Positions 18,739 through 27,539 are shown, counted from the first letter of the stretch. The stretch: DNA of 64,000 nucleotides from Phenylobacterium sp. CCH9-H3 (GCF_001557235.1 NZ_LSJI01000022.1:1-64000); one strand, 5' to 3'. Numbers and translations are program-made. The notes: a model not told the origin generated them from the letters alone.

Positions 18739-18788
18739 GCCTCCCCGCAGCTTGATGAGCGCTATTGGCTGCGCTTCGAGCGGGAGGC
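18739..18788 (-). promoter_or_regulatory. Leader inverted repeat that can hide the receptor's ribosome-binding site
   Basis: In the receptor's untranslated leader, GCCTCCC (18788-18782, read on the minus strand) is complementary to GGGAGGC (18745-18739), which contains the ribosome-binding sequence. Between them AGCGC and GCGCT form a second, inner stem. The fold would make translation initiation depend on opening the hairpin, by temperature, a small RNA or a protein. This is seen as sequence complementarity only, and no function is shown. Confidence 0.4.
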
Positions 18789-18953
18789 TGAAGCAGTGGG
18801 CGAGGGGCGTCAACGCAAATGAAGACCGATAACTTAATAACCGTAAGCTACGAGAGTCAGGCAGAAGTTATGCAATCATATCGCCTTGTAAGGCATTCGA
18901 TTTTGCGCGATCATATGCGAGTTTCTGACTTTGTTCATCCCAACAACAACCTG

Positions 18954-18984
18954 AAGGCGCGCGGATAGCGCGCCTTCTTTGTTT
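18954..18984 (+). terminator. Rho-independent terminator with no gene before it
   Basis: Perfect 9-base arms AAGGCGCGC (18954-18962) and GCGCGCCTT (18968-18976) around the loop GGATA are followed by CTTTGTTT, so it works on the plus strand. The only plus-strand sequence before it is the AT-richer gap after the divergent receptor start. The terminator may therefore end a short untranslated RNA. The rest of the 18734-19226 gap holds another 6-base hairpin (18990-19004, GGCCGA/TCGGCC, no T-run) and the ilvD leader. I see no protein gene in it. Confidence 0.7.
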
Positions 18985-19226
18985 GGGTTGGCCGAAAATC
19001 GGCCATGGGTGAGCTTGAATCTCGCAATCGCGAAATCACTTTGAAAGCTTAGGAAATAAGGGATCGCGTGGCTTCGGCGACAGAAGGCGCCCGCGATGCA
19101 ACATCGTTACGCAGCGTCACGGACCACACACGCAGAAGTGGAGTTTGCGACCTTTGGGTCTTCGGGCCTTTCGTCACGCAGCTGCGAACCCTAGAGAGGG
19201 CGCGCTCGCCAAGTCGGAGGCCCGTG

Positions 19227-20957
19227 ATGCATCGCAAGCCGGACGGATTCTGGGATAAGTCCAGGTTGCCCAGCCGCCACACCACCGAGGGACCGTCGCG
19301 CGCGCCCCACCGGTCCTACTATTATGCCATGGGGCTCGGCAGCCGCGAGATCGCCCAGCCGTTCGTCGGGGTGGCCTCCTGCTGGAACGAGGCGGCCCCC
19401 TGCAACACCGCCCTGATGCGCCAGGCGCATGCGGCGGCCGAGGGTGTGAAGCGGGCCGGCGGGACCCCGCGCGAGTTCTGCACCATCACCGTCACCGACG
19501 GCATCGCCATGGGCCACGAGGGCATGCGCAGCTCGCTGGTCAGCCGCGAGGTGATCGCCGACTCGGTCGAGCTGACCATGCGGGGCCACGCCTACGACGC
19601 CCTCATCGGCGTCGCCGGCTGCGACAAGAGCCTGCCGGGCATGATGATGGCCATGCTGCGCCTCAACGTGCCCAGCGCCTTCATCTACGGCGGCTCGATC
19701 CTGCCGGGCAGCTGGCAGGGCCGCGACGTGACAGTGCAGGATGTCTTCGAGGGTGTCGGCAAGCACTCGGCCGGCCAAATGAGCCTGGAAGATCTCTGCG
19801 ACCTCGAGCAGCACGCCTGCCCGGGCGATGGCGCGTGCGGCGGTCAGTACACCGCCAACACCATGGCCTGCGTGTCCGAGGCCATCGGCCTCGCCCTGCC
19901 GCTGTCGTCGGCGCTGCCGGCGGCCTACCTGCACCGCGACCAGTACGCCGAGGCCACGGGCGAGGCGGTCATGGCGCTGCTGGAGCGCAACCTGCGCCCG
20001 CGCGACATCTGCACCCGCGAGGCCTTCGAGAACGCGGCCGTCGTCGTGGCGGCCACCGGCGGCTCCACCAACGGCGGCCTGCACCTGCCGGCCATGGCGC
20101 ACGAGGCGGGGATCCGGTTCACCCTCCGCGACGTGGCCGAGATCATGAAGAAGACGCCGTACCTGGCCGACCTCATGCCCGGTGGCCGGTATCCCGCCAA
20201 GAAGATGGGCGAGGCGGGCGGCGTGCCGATGCTGCTGCGCACCCTGCTGGACGCCGGCCTCATCCACGGCGACTGCATGACCGTCACCGGCAAGACCATC
20301 CGCGAGAACCTGGAAGGCGTGGTCTTCGACGAGACCCAGGACGTCATCCGCCCAGTCTCGAACCCGCTGTCGCCCACCGGCGGCGTCGTGGGTCTCTGGG
20401 GCTCGCTGGCGCCCGACGGCGCCATCGTGAAGGTGGCCGGCCTGAAGCACACCAGGCACCGTGGCCCGGCCCGCGTCTTCGATGGCGAGGAGGCGTGCTT
20501 CGCGGCGGTCGAGTCCCGCCAGTACGACGAAGGCGATGTCCTGGTGATCCGCTACGAGGGGCCCAAGGGCGGCCCTGGCATGCGCGAGATGCTGTCTACA
20601 ACGGCCGCCATATATGGCCAGGGCGTGGAGAACATCGCCCTGATCACCGACGGCCGCTTTTCGGGCGCGACGCGCGGCCTGTGCATCGGCCACGTGGGCC
20701 CCGAGGCCGCCGCGGGCGGACCCATCGGGCTGGTGAAGGACGGCGACATCATCGCCATCGACGCCGACGCCGGCACGATCGAGCTGGAGGTCAGCCCGGC
20801 CGAACTCGAGCATCGCCGCCGCGAATGGACGCCGCGCCGGACCAACTACCAGTCGGGCGCGCTGTGGAAGTTCGCCCAGGGCGTCGGCCCGGCGCACCTC
20901 GGCGCGGTCACCCATCCGGGGGCCGAAGCCGAGACCCACGTCTACGCGGACCTCTGA
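19227..20957 (+). CDS. ilvD: Dihydroxy-acid dehydratase
   Basis: 576 residues. It dehydrates 2,3-dihydroxy-isovalerate and -methylvalerate in valine, leucine and isoleucine synthesis. Iron-sulfur cluster Cys are visible in CWNEAAPCN (near residue 56), AGCDKSLPGMMMA (near 131) and DGACGGQYTANTMA (near 204), with GRFSGATRGLCIGHVGPEA near the C-terminus holding the catalytic Ser. CDKSLPG is typical of IlvD rather than Edd. Sugar-acid dehydratases share the fold, and a preference for another sugar acid cannot be fully excluded. I chose ATG 19227 because CGGAGG lies six bases before it. A longer in-frame ATG at 19068 lacks such a site. Confidence 0.88.
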   Translation: MHRKPDGFWDKSRLPSRHTTEGPSRAPHRSYYYAMGLGSREIAQPFVGVASCWNEAAPCNTALMRQAHAAAEGVKRAGGTPREFCTITVTDGIAMGHEGMRSSLVSREVIADSVELTMRGHAYDALIGVAGCDKSLPGMMMAMLRLNVPSAFIYGGSILPGSWQGRDVTVQDVFEGVGKHSAGQMSLEDLCDLEQHACPGDGACGGQYTANTMACVSEAIGLALPLSSALPAAYLHRDQYAEATGEAVMALLERNLRPRDICTREAFENAAVVVAATGGSTNGGLHLPAMAHEAGIRFTLRDVAEIMKKTPYLADLMPGGRYPAKKMGEAGGVPMLLRTLLDAGLIHGDCMTVTGKTIRENLEGVVFDETQDVIRPVSNPLSPTGGVVGLWGSLAPDGAIVKVAGLKHTRHRGPARVFDGEEACFAAVESRQYDEGDVLVIRYEGPKGGPGMREMLSTTAAIYGQGVENIALITDGRFSGATRGLCIGHVGPEAAAGGPIGLVKDGDIIAIDADAGTIELEVSPAELEHRRREWTPRRTNYQSGALWKFAQGVGPAHLGAVTHPGAEAETHVYADL

Positions 20958-20958
20958 C

Positions 20959-21648
20959 GTGAAGACCATCGGCGTGATCGGCGGGATGAGCGCCGAGAGC
21001 ACAGCGATCTACTACCGCGAACTGAACCGCCTGGTGCGCGAGCGGCTGGGCGGTCTGCACTCGGCCGAGCTGCTGATCCGCTCGCTCGACTTCGCGCCCA
21101 TCGCCGAGCTGCAGGCCGCGGACCGCTGGGACGAGACGGGCGCGATCCTCGCGGACGCGGCGCGAAAGCTGGAGGTCGCGGGCGCGGACGTGATCGTGCT
21201 GGCCACCAACACCATGCACCTGAACGCCGAGGCGATCCGGGGCGCGATCGGCGTGCCGTTCCTGCACATCGGCGACGCCACGGCGGCGGCCTTGAAAGCG
21301 AAGGGCGTGCGGCGACCGCTGCTCCTGGCCACGCGCTTCACCATGGAGAAGGCGTTCTACAAGGATCGGCTGGCCGCCGCCGGGCTCGATCCATTGGTCC
21401 CGGACCAGGCCGATCGCGACCGGCTGCAGGCGATCATCTACGACGAGCTGTGCCAGGGCGTGGTGCGCCCGCAGTCCACCGCCGCCGGCCTGGAGATGGT
21501 CGCGCGCGGGCGGTCCGCCGGCGCCGACGGCGTCATCTTCGGCTGCACCGAGGTGGGCCTGCTGCTCTCACCCGACCAGATCGATGTGCCCGTGGTCGAC
21601 ACCACCCTGGTCCACTGCGAGGCCGCCGTGGAGTTCGCCCTGAGTTAG
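20959..21648 (+). CDS. Aspartate/glutamate racemase family protein (YgeA-like)
   Basis: 229 residues, two-domain PLP-independent racemase fold. N-terminal IGVIGGMSAESTAIYYRELN; first catalytic region LATNTMHLNA; second FGCTEVGLLL with Cys196. The first catalytic position is Thr83 instead of Cys, the arrangement described for E. coli YgeA (Thr83/Cys197), which favours L-amino acids. A true two-Cys racemase would have Cys in both places. It starts at GTG one base after the ilvD stop, so it is coupled to branched-chain synthesis, although no functional link is known to me. The stop overlaps the convergent NnrU gene. Confidence 0.85.
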   Translation: MKTIGVIGGMSAESTAIYYRELNRLVRERLGGLHSAELLIRSLDFAPIAELQAADRWDETGAILADAARKLEVAGADVIVLATNTMHLNAEAIRGAIGVPFLHIGDATAAALKAKGVRRPLLLATRFTMEKAFYKDRLAAAGLDPLVPDQADRDRLQAIIYDELCQGVVRPQSTAAGLEMVARGRSAGADGVIFGCTEVGLLLSPDQIDVPVVDTTLVHCEAAVEFALS

Positions 21649-22337
21649 GGCAGGGCGTTCACGCCGAACAACAGCGGGTGGGTCCAGGTCAGGACCGCCC
21701 AGATCACCACCGCCAAGGCGAGGCGCCACAGGCCGATCTCGGTGACGTGCAGCGTCTGTCGACCGCTCAGGATCGCGGCGAAGGGAATGTTCGAGGTCTG
21801 GGCGGCGAAGGCGTCCCAGGTCGGCCCCAGCGTCCGCTTGCGCTTGGCGTCGATGCTGGCCGTGCCAAACAGCGCCAGCAGGAACATCGCGCCGAACAGG
21901 ACGAGCGAAGCCCGCTCGCCGTTCACCAGCAGATGGCCCAGCGCCCAGACTGCGACACCCCACAGGAACGGGTGCCGGGTGATCCGCAACATGCCTTTCA
22001 CAGCGTCGGGCCGGGCGAGCACGCCTTCCTGCCGCACGCTGGTGGGATTGGGCGTGGTCAGGCCCGGGACGATCAGCAGCATGGCCACGAGCTGCAGCCC
22101 GAGCTGGATGTGTCGCGTGGCCGGGGTGAGGCTCCAATAGGTCGCGTTCCACGCCTCGCCCCGGGCGTTCCCGAACGCCATGCCCAGCCAGACCAGTCCG
22201 GCCACCGAGGCGGCCGAGAACAGGCCCATGTACAGATTTTGTCCCAGGCGGCCGGCCAGGGCGTCGCGCATCCGGGTGCCGGACACCAGCAGGTGGAGCA
22301 GGACGAAGAAGGCGGCGGCGGCGAGCAGGTTCGTCAT
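21645..22337 (-). CDS. NnrU-family integral membrane protein
   Basis: 230 residues with about six hydrophobic segments. TPNPTSVRQEG and LRITRHPFLWGVAVWALGHLLVNGE match the NnrU/isoprenylcysteine-methyltransferase-like core, where RHP is the conserved motif near the putative cofactor site. NnrU was named from nitrite/nitric oxide gene clusters, but no denitrification genes are present here. Members occur widely in alphaproteobacteria as membrane proteins of unclear role, possibly methyltransferases. It overlaps the racemase gene tail to tail by four bases. Confidence 0.8.
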   Translation of the reverse strand: MTNLLAAAAFFVLLHLLVSGTRMRDALAGRLGQNLYMGLFSAASVAGLVWLGMAFGNARGEAWNATYWSLTPATRHIQLGLQLVAMLLIVPGLTTPNPTSVRQEGVLARPDAVKGMLRITRHPFLWGVAVWALGHLLVNGERASLVLFGAMFLLALFGTASIDAKRKRTLGPTWDAFAAQTSNIPFAAILSGRQTLHVTEIGLWRLALAVVIWAVLTWTHPLLFGVNALP

Positions 22338-22368
22338 GGCGCATCCTCGCGCTTATGAATTTACACCG

Positions 22369-23031
22369 TCAACGAATAGCATCCTCGGCATCGTCTTCAA
22401 AGGCGTCGTCGCCGAACAGTGGGCCGACGGGCTCACGGCGCGCCGCTGGCGCGGGCGTCGGAGGCGGGGGCGCGGCCGACATCTGCGCCGCCGGCGCGGG
22501 TTTCGCGACGGGGCGGCGCAGGATCGACTCCATCCGGGCCATCCAGCGGTTGGCCTCCTGCAGCGCCTCCTCGGCCTGGAGCCGGCCGCGGCGCCCCTCG
22601 TCCTCGGCAAGCCACAGGTCGATCTCGAAATCCGGATGGCGGGGATCGTCGAAGACGAACCGGAGTCGCACGCGTTCGGCGGGATCGGCCAGCTGGTCCA
22701 GCGCGCGGCGCGGCTCGCCGCGGAAGGCGCGGGCGGCCACCTGCCGGTCCACGATCAGCTCAGCGCCTATCAGTTCGTCCAGGCGGTAGGTGAGCTGCCA
22801 GCCGCCACGATCCCAGGTGACGGTCACGAGATTGCGGCTGAGGTCGAAGCCGATGCCGACGCCGCGGCCCCGAACCACGAGCATCGGCTGGGGCGCGGCG
22901 CCCAGGGCCTGGGTCAGGGTTCGGCGGATCCGACGCGCCTCGTCGAGAAACCAGACGCAGGCGCCGCCCAGGAGCGTCATCGCGCCGCCCAGGAGCGCGA
23001 GCAGCGTCAGGAGCCGCGCGACCTCGTCCAT
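22369..23031 (-). CDS. Hypothetical protein with one N-terminal membrane helix
   Basis: 220 residues. One hydrophobic helix (about residues 6-28, LLTLLALLGGAMTLLGGACVW) is followed by a basic turn. Next comes a soluble domain that begins like a beta-sandwich (MLVVRGRGVGIGFDLSRNLVTVTWD), then a helical region and a disordered Pro/Ala tail ending in an acidic stretch (DDAFEDDAEDAIR). I recognise no family. It probably sits in the inner membrane facing the cytoplasm. It lies 31 bases after the start of the convergently placed NnrU gene and downstream of the DUF2145 pair in the same direction. Confidence 0.6.
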   Translation of the reverse strand: MDEVARLLTLLALLGGAMTLLGGACVWFLDEARRIRRTLTQALGAAPQPMLVVRGRGVGIGFDLSRNLVTVTWDRGGWQLTYRLDELIGAELIVDRQVAARAFRGEPRRALDQLADPAERVRLRFVFDDPRHPDFEIDLWLAEDEGRRGRLQAEEALQEANRWMARMESILRRPVAKPAPAAQMSAAPPPPTPAPAARREPVGPLFGDDAFEDDAEDAIR

Positions 23032-23062
23032 GTAACGAGGCTACGCCGTTTCGGTGAGTCGG

Positions 23063-23869
23063 CTAAGGGCGCCGGAAGTCGAGGGAATAGGCTTCCTGCA
23101 GCAGTCCGTTCTGCCGCATGAAGGCGCTCATGGACTCATAGGTCGCCGTGCGGATCGGCCCCTTCTGGTCGTCAGTCCGCAGGCGCTGGTCGGCGATGGG
23201 GCCGAAGAGGCGCATGACCCCGCTGGCCTTCACGACCGTGGGCTGGAAGTGCGCCTTGAAGTTCGCCGTCAGCCTGGCCGGATCGTCCGTCTCCCAGGCC
23301 GCGGCGCCCACGACGTTCAGCATGAAGTTGTTGCAGTTCTGGTACTTGCGGGCCCATGGGTTGGCGACCAGGGAATAGGCGGGGTTGTGCAGCTTGGCGT
23401 AGCTCGGGCTGTCGATGACGGCGAGCATCCGCCGCTGCATTTCGGGCGAGGGAACGATGATCGCCACATCGTCCACCGCCGAGCCGCGGGTGAAGTCGAA
23501 CGGGTAGTCCTGGACCAGTCGCGACTCGGTCCGGGGCCAGTTCGGGCCGTCTCCGGCGTAGAGGTTGTAGACCGCATAGCCCGAGACGCTGCGCCCCTCG
23601 GCCGTCTGGATGGTGCGATAGATCCATAACGCCCCATGGGTATAGGCGATCCCCTCGGGCAGCTTGTCCCGCGGCCGGCCGGTGCGGAAGACCAGCGCCA
23701 CGCGCGCGTCCTTGGCCGCCAGGTCGCGCTCGATCTGCTTGGAAAAGGCGGCGGCCTCGGGCGCCGTGAAGTGCGCGGCGATGGCGCGCGCGGAGCTGTC
23801 CTGCGCGGCGGCCGGAACGGCGGCGACCGACAGGCAGACGGCCAGGGCCGCAGCGATCAGGCGCCTCAT
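23063..23869 (-). CDS. Secreted DUF2145-family protein
   Basis: 268 residues with a signal peptide (1-23, ending AVPAAAQD). The mature part contains AYTHGALWIYRTI (near residue 76) and KYQNCNNFMLNVVG (near residue 175), the His- and Cys-bearing segments characteristic of DUF2145. Their pairing is compatible with a papain/NlpC-type thiol hydrolase, but that is only a guess from motif shape. The ATG overlaps the stop of the small secreted protein gene upstream by four bases, so the two form a tight pair and may act together in the periplasm. Confidence 0.75.
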   Translation of the reverse strand: MRRLIAAALAVCLSVAAVPAAAQDSSARAIAAHFTAPEAAAFSKQIERDLAAKDARVALVFRTGRPRDKLPEGIAYTHGALWIYRTIQTAEGRSVSGYAVYNLYAGDGPNWPRTESRLVQDYPFDFTRGSAVDDVAIIVPSPEMQRRMLAVIDSPSYAKLHNPAYSLVANPWARKYQNCNNFMLNVVGAAAWETDDPARLTANFKAHFQPTVVKASGVMRLFGPIADQRLRTDDQKGPIRTATYESMSAFMRQNGLLQEAYSLDFRRP

Positions 23870-24228
23870 TTCTTGGCCGGCTGGTAGGGAACCTTGGGGG
23901 CCGGATCCGCGGCCACGACCACGTCGTCGTCCACCTTCAACGCCACCTTGGCCGAAGCCCCTGCCGCTTTCGAGAGGTCGGCCGCGGCGCTGGTCGCGCC
24001 GACCGCCACGCTGGCGCCAGCCGCCCCGACCGCCGAGGCGCCGCCTGCGGCCACGCTGACCGGCACGGCGGAAACGCCCACCGCGGTCTTGACGCCTGAG
24101 GCGCCCAGCAGGGCCGTGGCTTCAGACGCCGCGCCGACGGCCTTTGAACCGTCCTGAGCGCTGTCCTGCGCGAGGGCTGGCCCTGCCACGGCGGCAGAGG
24201 CGAAGGCGAGGCAAAGAACGCGGCGCAT
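23866..24228 (-). CDS. Small Ala/Val-rich secreted protein paired with DUF2145
   Basis: 120 residues. Signal peptide 1-21 (MRRVLCLAFASAAVAGPALA). The mature part is almost entirely Ala, Val, Gly and Ser in short alternating runs (about residues 30-95), then an acidic KVDDDVVVAADPAPKVPYQ and a Lys-Lys end. Low complexity prevents a fold assignment; it may form beta-structure or be membrane-associated. The start at 24228 follows a purine-rich GGAGATCG. It is translationally coupled to the DUF2145 gene. I do not recognise it. Confidence 0.65.
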   Translation of the reverse strand: MRRVLCLAFASAAVAGPALAQDSAQDGSKAVGAASEATALLGASGVKTAVGVSAVPVSVAAGGASAVGAAGASVAVGATSAAADLSKAAGASAKVALKVDDDVVVAADPAPKVPYQPAKK

Positions 24229-24290
24229 GACGATCTCCGGAGACCTGCCGGCTTCACTGGAGCGCGAAGCCGCCGAGGTCGCGACCTCTA

Positions 24291-25070
24291 CTATACGTCC
24301 AGTTCGACGATCAGAGGCACGTGGTCCGACGGTTTTTCCCAGGCGCGCACGTCTCTGTGGATCGAAACGCCGGTCAGCCGGTCGGCGGCCTGGGGCGAGA
24401 GCAGGGCGTGGTCGATGCGGATGCCGTTGTTCCGCTGCCACGCGCCGGCCTGGTAGTCCCAGAACGTATAGGCTCCCGGCGCGCCGTCGGCCTGCAGATA
24501 GGCCTCGGTCAGCCCCAGGTTCTTGAGGGCCCGGAAGGCGGCGCGGCTCTCCGGCTGGAACAGCGCGTCGTCGACCCAGTTCTTCGGGAACTCGGCGTCG
24601 CGGGGCTCGGGGATCACGTTGTAATCGCCGGCCAGGACGAACGGCTCTTCCAGCGCCAGCAGATCGCGGGCGTGCGCGTTCAGCCGGGCCATCCAGCCCA
24701 GCTTGTAGGCGAACTTCTCGGTGGCGATGGGATTGCCGTTGGGCAGGTAGATCGACGCCACCCGCACCGGCTCCGGCCCCGAGACCACGGCCTCGATATA
24801 CCGGGCCTGCTCGTCGCCATCGTCCCCCGGCAGGCCGCGCCGGACGTCCTCCAACGGCGTCTTCGAGAGCAGGGCCACGCCGTTGTAGCTCTTCTGGCCG
24901 TGCACGGCGACATTATAGCCAAGTCGCTCAAAGGCTTCTGACGGAAACTTCTCGTCGACGCACTTGATCTCCTGCAGGCAGGCGACGTCGGGCTTCGCCT
25001 CCTCGAACCACCGGACCACCGTCTCCAGCCGGGCGTTGACCGAGTTCACGTTCCAGGTGGCGATGCGCAT
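24291..25070 (-). CDS. xthA: Exodeoxyribonuclease III (AP endonuclease)
   Basis: 259 residues. Removes 3'-blocked ends and cleaves at abasic sites in base excision repair. The endonuclease/exonuclease/phosphatase fold shows ATWNVNSVNARL (residues 4-15), the catalytic Glu in CLQEIKCVDEKFP, the YLPNGNP segment, GDYNVIPEPRD near residue 152, and the closing SDHVPLIVEL with the active-site Asp-His pair. The ATG at 25070 fits the family start exactly. A longer frame upstream would overlap the divergent gene's leader. Confidence 0.94.
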   Translation of the reverse strand: MRIATWNVNSVNARLETVVRWFEEAKPDVACLQEIKCVDEKFPSEAFERLGYNVAVHGQKSYNGVALLSKTPLEDVRRGLPGDDGDEQARYIEAVVSGPEPVRVASIYLPNGNPIATEKFAYKLGWMARLNAHARDLLALEEPFVLAGDYNVIPEPRDAEFPKNWVDDALFQPESRAAFRALKNLGLTEAYLQADGAPGAYTFWDYQAGAWQRNNGIRIDHALLSPQAADRLTGVSIHRDVRAWEKPSDHVPLIVELDV

Positions 25071-25175
25071 CGAGGGCTCCGGGGAAGTCGGTGGCGAACC
25101 TAGGGGCGCGTGGCGCATCGCTCAACGGCTTTGGTGGGCCGCCGGGCGACGCCGGCTTGACCGTCGAGGTCGAGC

Positions 25176-25952
25176 ATGGCCCCTGGTGCGGCCATGGCGT
25201 CGTCCAAGCCCCTCGCGATCCTGTTCGCCCTCGTCGCCGGCCCCGTGGCCCAGGCCCAGGACCTCCCGCCCATCGCCCCGCCCCCGAAGCCCGAGGTCGC
25301 GACGGCGGTGCCGCCCTGCCAGCCGCAATCCCTGGTCAGCATGACGGTGCGCAACATTACGCCCGGCCTCCAGGCGGCGGACCACCGGGCGCAGCCCCGG
25401 CGGATCTGGCGAAAGGGCGGACGTCACCTCCGCACCGTGGAACAGCCCGTGGTGGCCGCGAGCGTGCAGGATCCGAAGGAGCCCATGGCCCGCCAGGCGC
25501 TGTTCATCGTCTCCGAACCGGACGTGTGGATGATCGACCTGGCCAGCCGCATGGGCGGGCACACCCTCGACAAGGGACCGGTGTACGAGGTCCGTGCGCC
25601 GATCCTGCCCCCGGGTTCGCCGCCACAGTTCATGGCGCTCGAGTTCGGATGCGAGGCCGAGTTCGTCGCCGTCCGCGCGCCGGCGGCGCAGAGGACGATC
25701 CGATGGGGTGCGGTGGCCGCCGGGATCCACACCTACACGGTCGGCACGCACAGCCTGGCGATCCTGATGGACGACCGCTCGGGCGAGCCGTTCATGATCA
25801 CCTACGTGCGCGACGGCCGGCCGGCCCATATCATTCGATACGACGAGTATGTCCGCGGCCTGCCCGACGACCCCGATCTGTTCCGGCCGCCTGCGGACGT
25901 GAAGATCACCGAGACCAGCGCGCTGCCGCCCGGTTCGCGGCCACTAGATTGA
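25176..25952 (+). CDS. Hypothetical secreted protein
   Basis: 258 residues if started at ATG 25176, or 252 from ATG 25194. The N-terminus is a signal peptide (KPLAILFALVAGPVAQAQD). The mature domain has two Cys (PPCQPQ, EFGCEAE) that could be disulfide-bonded, and motifs such as FIVSEPDVWMIDLASRMGGH, which give a beta-rich impression. I recognise no family. Its end overlaps erpA tail to tail by nine bases. Third-position G/C is high, supporting a real gene. Confidence 0.6.
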   Translation: MAPGAAMASSKPLAILFALVAGPVAQAQDLPPIAPPPKPEVATAVPPCQPQSLVSMTVRNITPGLQAADHRAQPRRIWRKGGRHLRTVEQPVVAASVQDPKEPMARQALFIVSEPDVWMIDLASRMGGHTLDKGPVYEVRAPILPPGSPPQFMALEFGCEAEFVAVRAPAAQRTIRWGAVAAGIHTYTVGTHSLAILMDDRSGEPFMITYVRDGRPAHIIRYDEYVRGLPDDPDLFRPPADVKITETSALPPGSRPLD

Positions 25953-26276
25953 GAAGCTGACCCCGCAGCCGCAGCTGGACTTGGCGTTCGGGTTGCGCAC
26001 CCGGAACTCGGCCCCGGCCAGTTCGTCGACGAAGTCGATCTCCGAGCCCTTCAGCAGCGCCAGCGAAACCACGTCGACCAGGGCCGCGGCGCCGTCGCGC
26101 TCGATCCTGAGATCGTCGTCCTGCGCGGTGTCGACGAGGTCGAACTGGTACTGGAAGCCCGAGCAGCCGCCGCCCTCGACGGCCACGCGCAGCATCACGG
26201 CGCGGCCCTCGGCGGCGCCGATGGCGCGGATGCGTTCCGCCGCGGCGGAGGAGAGGGTGAGGTCGGTCGTGGTCAT
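25944..26276 (-). CDS. erpA: Iron-sulfur cluster insertion protein (A-type carrier)
   Basis: 110 residues. A-type carrier that passes Fe-S clusters to target enzymes. The three conserved Cys are present: Cys38 in GGGCSGFQY, and Cys102 and Cys104 in SSCGCGVSF. ErpA, IscA and SufA share this pattern. The ErpA name is favoured by the stand-alone position away from isc/suf genes and by overall similarity to alphaproteobacterial ErpA. Clients in this window would include IlvD. It diverges from dgt with 81 bases between them. Confidence 0.88.
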   Translation of the reverse strand: MTTTDLTLSSAAAERIRAIGAAEGRAVMLRVAVEGGGCSGFQYQFDLVDTAQDDDLRIERDGAAALVDVVSLALLKGSEIDFVDELAGAEFRVRNPNAKSSCGCGVSFSI

Positions 26277-26357
26277 GCTCTGTTAGACGAATGTCTGCCG
26301 TGGACTATATGAGGGCCTGCGCGGCCCCGACCAAGGGGCCCTGAATAGAATGGTTTG

Positions 26358-27536
26358 ATGGCGTCACCTATCCCTGACCGCGCTCCGTTCGCGGAGAACC
26401 CGGCCGCCTCGCGCGGCCGCAAGGTTCCCGAGGCGGCGAGCCGCACCCGCACCGACTTCGCCCGCGACCGGGACCGGATCATCCATTCGACGGCGTTCCG
26501 CCGGCTGAAGGAGAAGACGCAGGTGTTCGTGGCGCACGAGGGCGACCACTTCCGCACCCGCCTGACCCACAGCCTGGAGGTGGCCCAGATCGCGCGCTCG
26601 CTGGCGACGGCGATGGGGCTGGACCCGGACCTGGCCGAGACCATCGCCCTGGCCCACGACCTGGGACATCCGCCCTTCGGCCATGCGGGCGAGGACGAGT
26701 TGCAGATCCAGATGCAGGGCTACGGTGGCTTCGACCACAACGTTCAGACCTTCCGGGTGGTGACGAAGCTGGAGCGCCGCTATCCCGGCTTCGACGGCCT
26801 GAACCTGACGTGGGAGACGCTGGAAGGGGTCATCAAGCACAACGGCCCCGTGGTCGACCAGCTGGCCAAGCCGTCGTGGAGCGCCATCTCCGAGTTCGAC
26901 GCCCAGTATGGCCTGCGGCTCGACACATGGGCTTCGGCCGAGGCCCAGGTCGCCGCCCTGGCCGACGACATCGCCTACAACAACCACGACGTGGACGACG
27001 GCGTCCTGGCCGGCCTGTTCAATCTGGACGAACTGGCCGAGGTGCCGCTGATCGGGCCGCACGTGGTCAGCGCCCGGGCCGACTATCCGGACTGCGAGCC
27101 GGGTATCCTGCGGCTCGAGGCCGTGCGCCGGATGATCGGGGCCATGGTCGACGACGTCATCGCCGAGACCGGGCGCCGGGCCGCCGCGGGCAAGGTCGGC
27201 TCGCCCGAGGACGTGCGGATGCTGGGCCACGCCCTGGTGTCGTTCTCCCGCGACATGGTCGAGGACCTCGGCGCCCTGCGGGCGTTCCTGATGGAGCGCA
27301 TGTACCGGCACTGGAAGGTGAACCGCACGCGCAGCCAGGCGCGCCGCATGCTGGCCGAGATGTTCCAGCTGTTCATGGCCGAGCCCGACGTCCTGCCGGC
27401 CGAATGGTTCGCGCGCGCCCAGGGCCGCGACGAGGCGGGGCGGGCGAGGGTGGTCTGCGACTATATCGGCGGCATGACCGATCGCTTCGCCATCGAGGAG
27501 CATCGCAAGCTGTTCCACCTCGACGTCTGGAGCTGA
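26358..27536 (+). CDS. dgt: Deoxyguanosinetriphosphate triphosphohydrolase-like protein
   Basis: 392 residues. HD-domain phosphohydrolase splitting dNTPs to deoxynucleosides and triphosphate. The metal site is visible: His71 in [15 protein letters not shown], and His100-Asp101 in [16 protein letters not shown], with the last Asp in [13 protein letters not shown]. The N-terminal [22 protein letters not shown] is typical of the type 2 (shorter) dGTPase-like group. ATG at 26358; a TTG codon lies immediately before it. A 74-codon gene follows four bases later and may be coupled. Confidence 0.9.
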   Translation: MASPIPDRAPFAENPAASRGRKVPEAASRTRTDFARDRDRIIHSTAFRRLKEKTQVFVAHEGDHFRTRLTHSLEVAQIARSLATAMGLDPDLAETIALAHDLGHPPFGHAGEDELQIQMQGYGGFDHNVQTFRVVTKLERRYPGFDGLNLTWETLEGVIKHNGPVVDQLAKPSWSAISEFDAQYGLRLDTWASAEAQVAALADDIAYNNHDVDDGVLAGLFNLDELAEVPLIGPHVVSARADYPDCEPGILRLEAVRRMIGAMVDDVIAETGRRAAAGKVGSPEDVRMLGHALVSFSRDMVEDLGALRAFLMERMYRHWKVNRTRSQARRMLAEMFQLFMAEPDVLPAEWFARAQGRDEAGRARVVCDYIGGMTDRFAIEEHRKLFHLDVWS

Positions 27537-27539
27537 GGC

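Noticed and set aside
18990..19004. GGCCGA/TCGGCC hairpin before ilvD as a terminator or attenuator
   Set aside because: Only six base pairs and no T-run. No leader peptide rich in Leu, Ile or Val is evident.
19068..19226. N-terminal extension of IlvD from an upstream ATG
   Set aside because: The 53 added residues have no family counterpart and the ATG at 19227 has a good ribosome-binding site.
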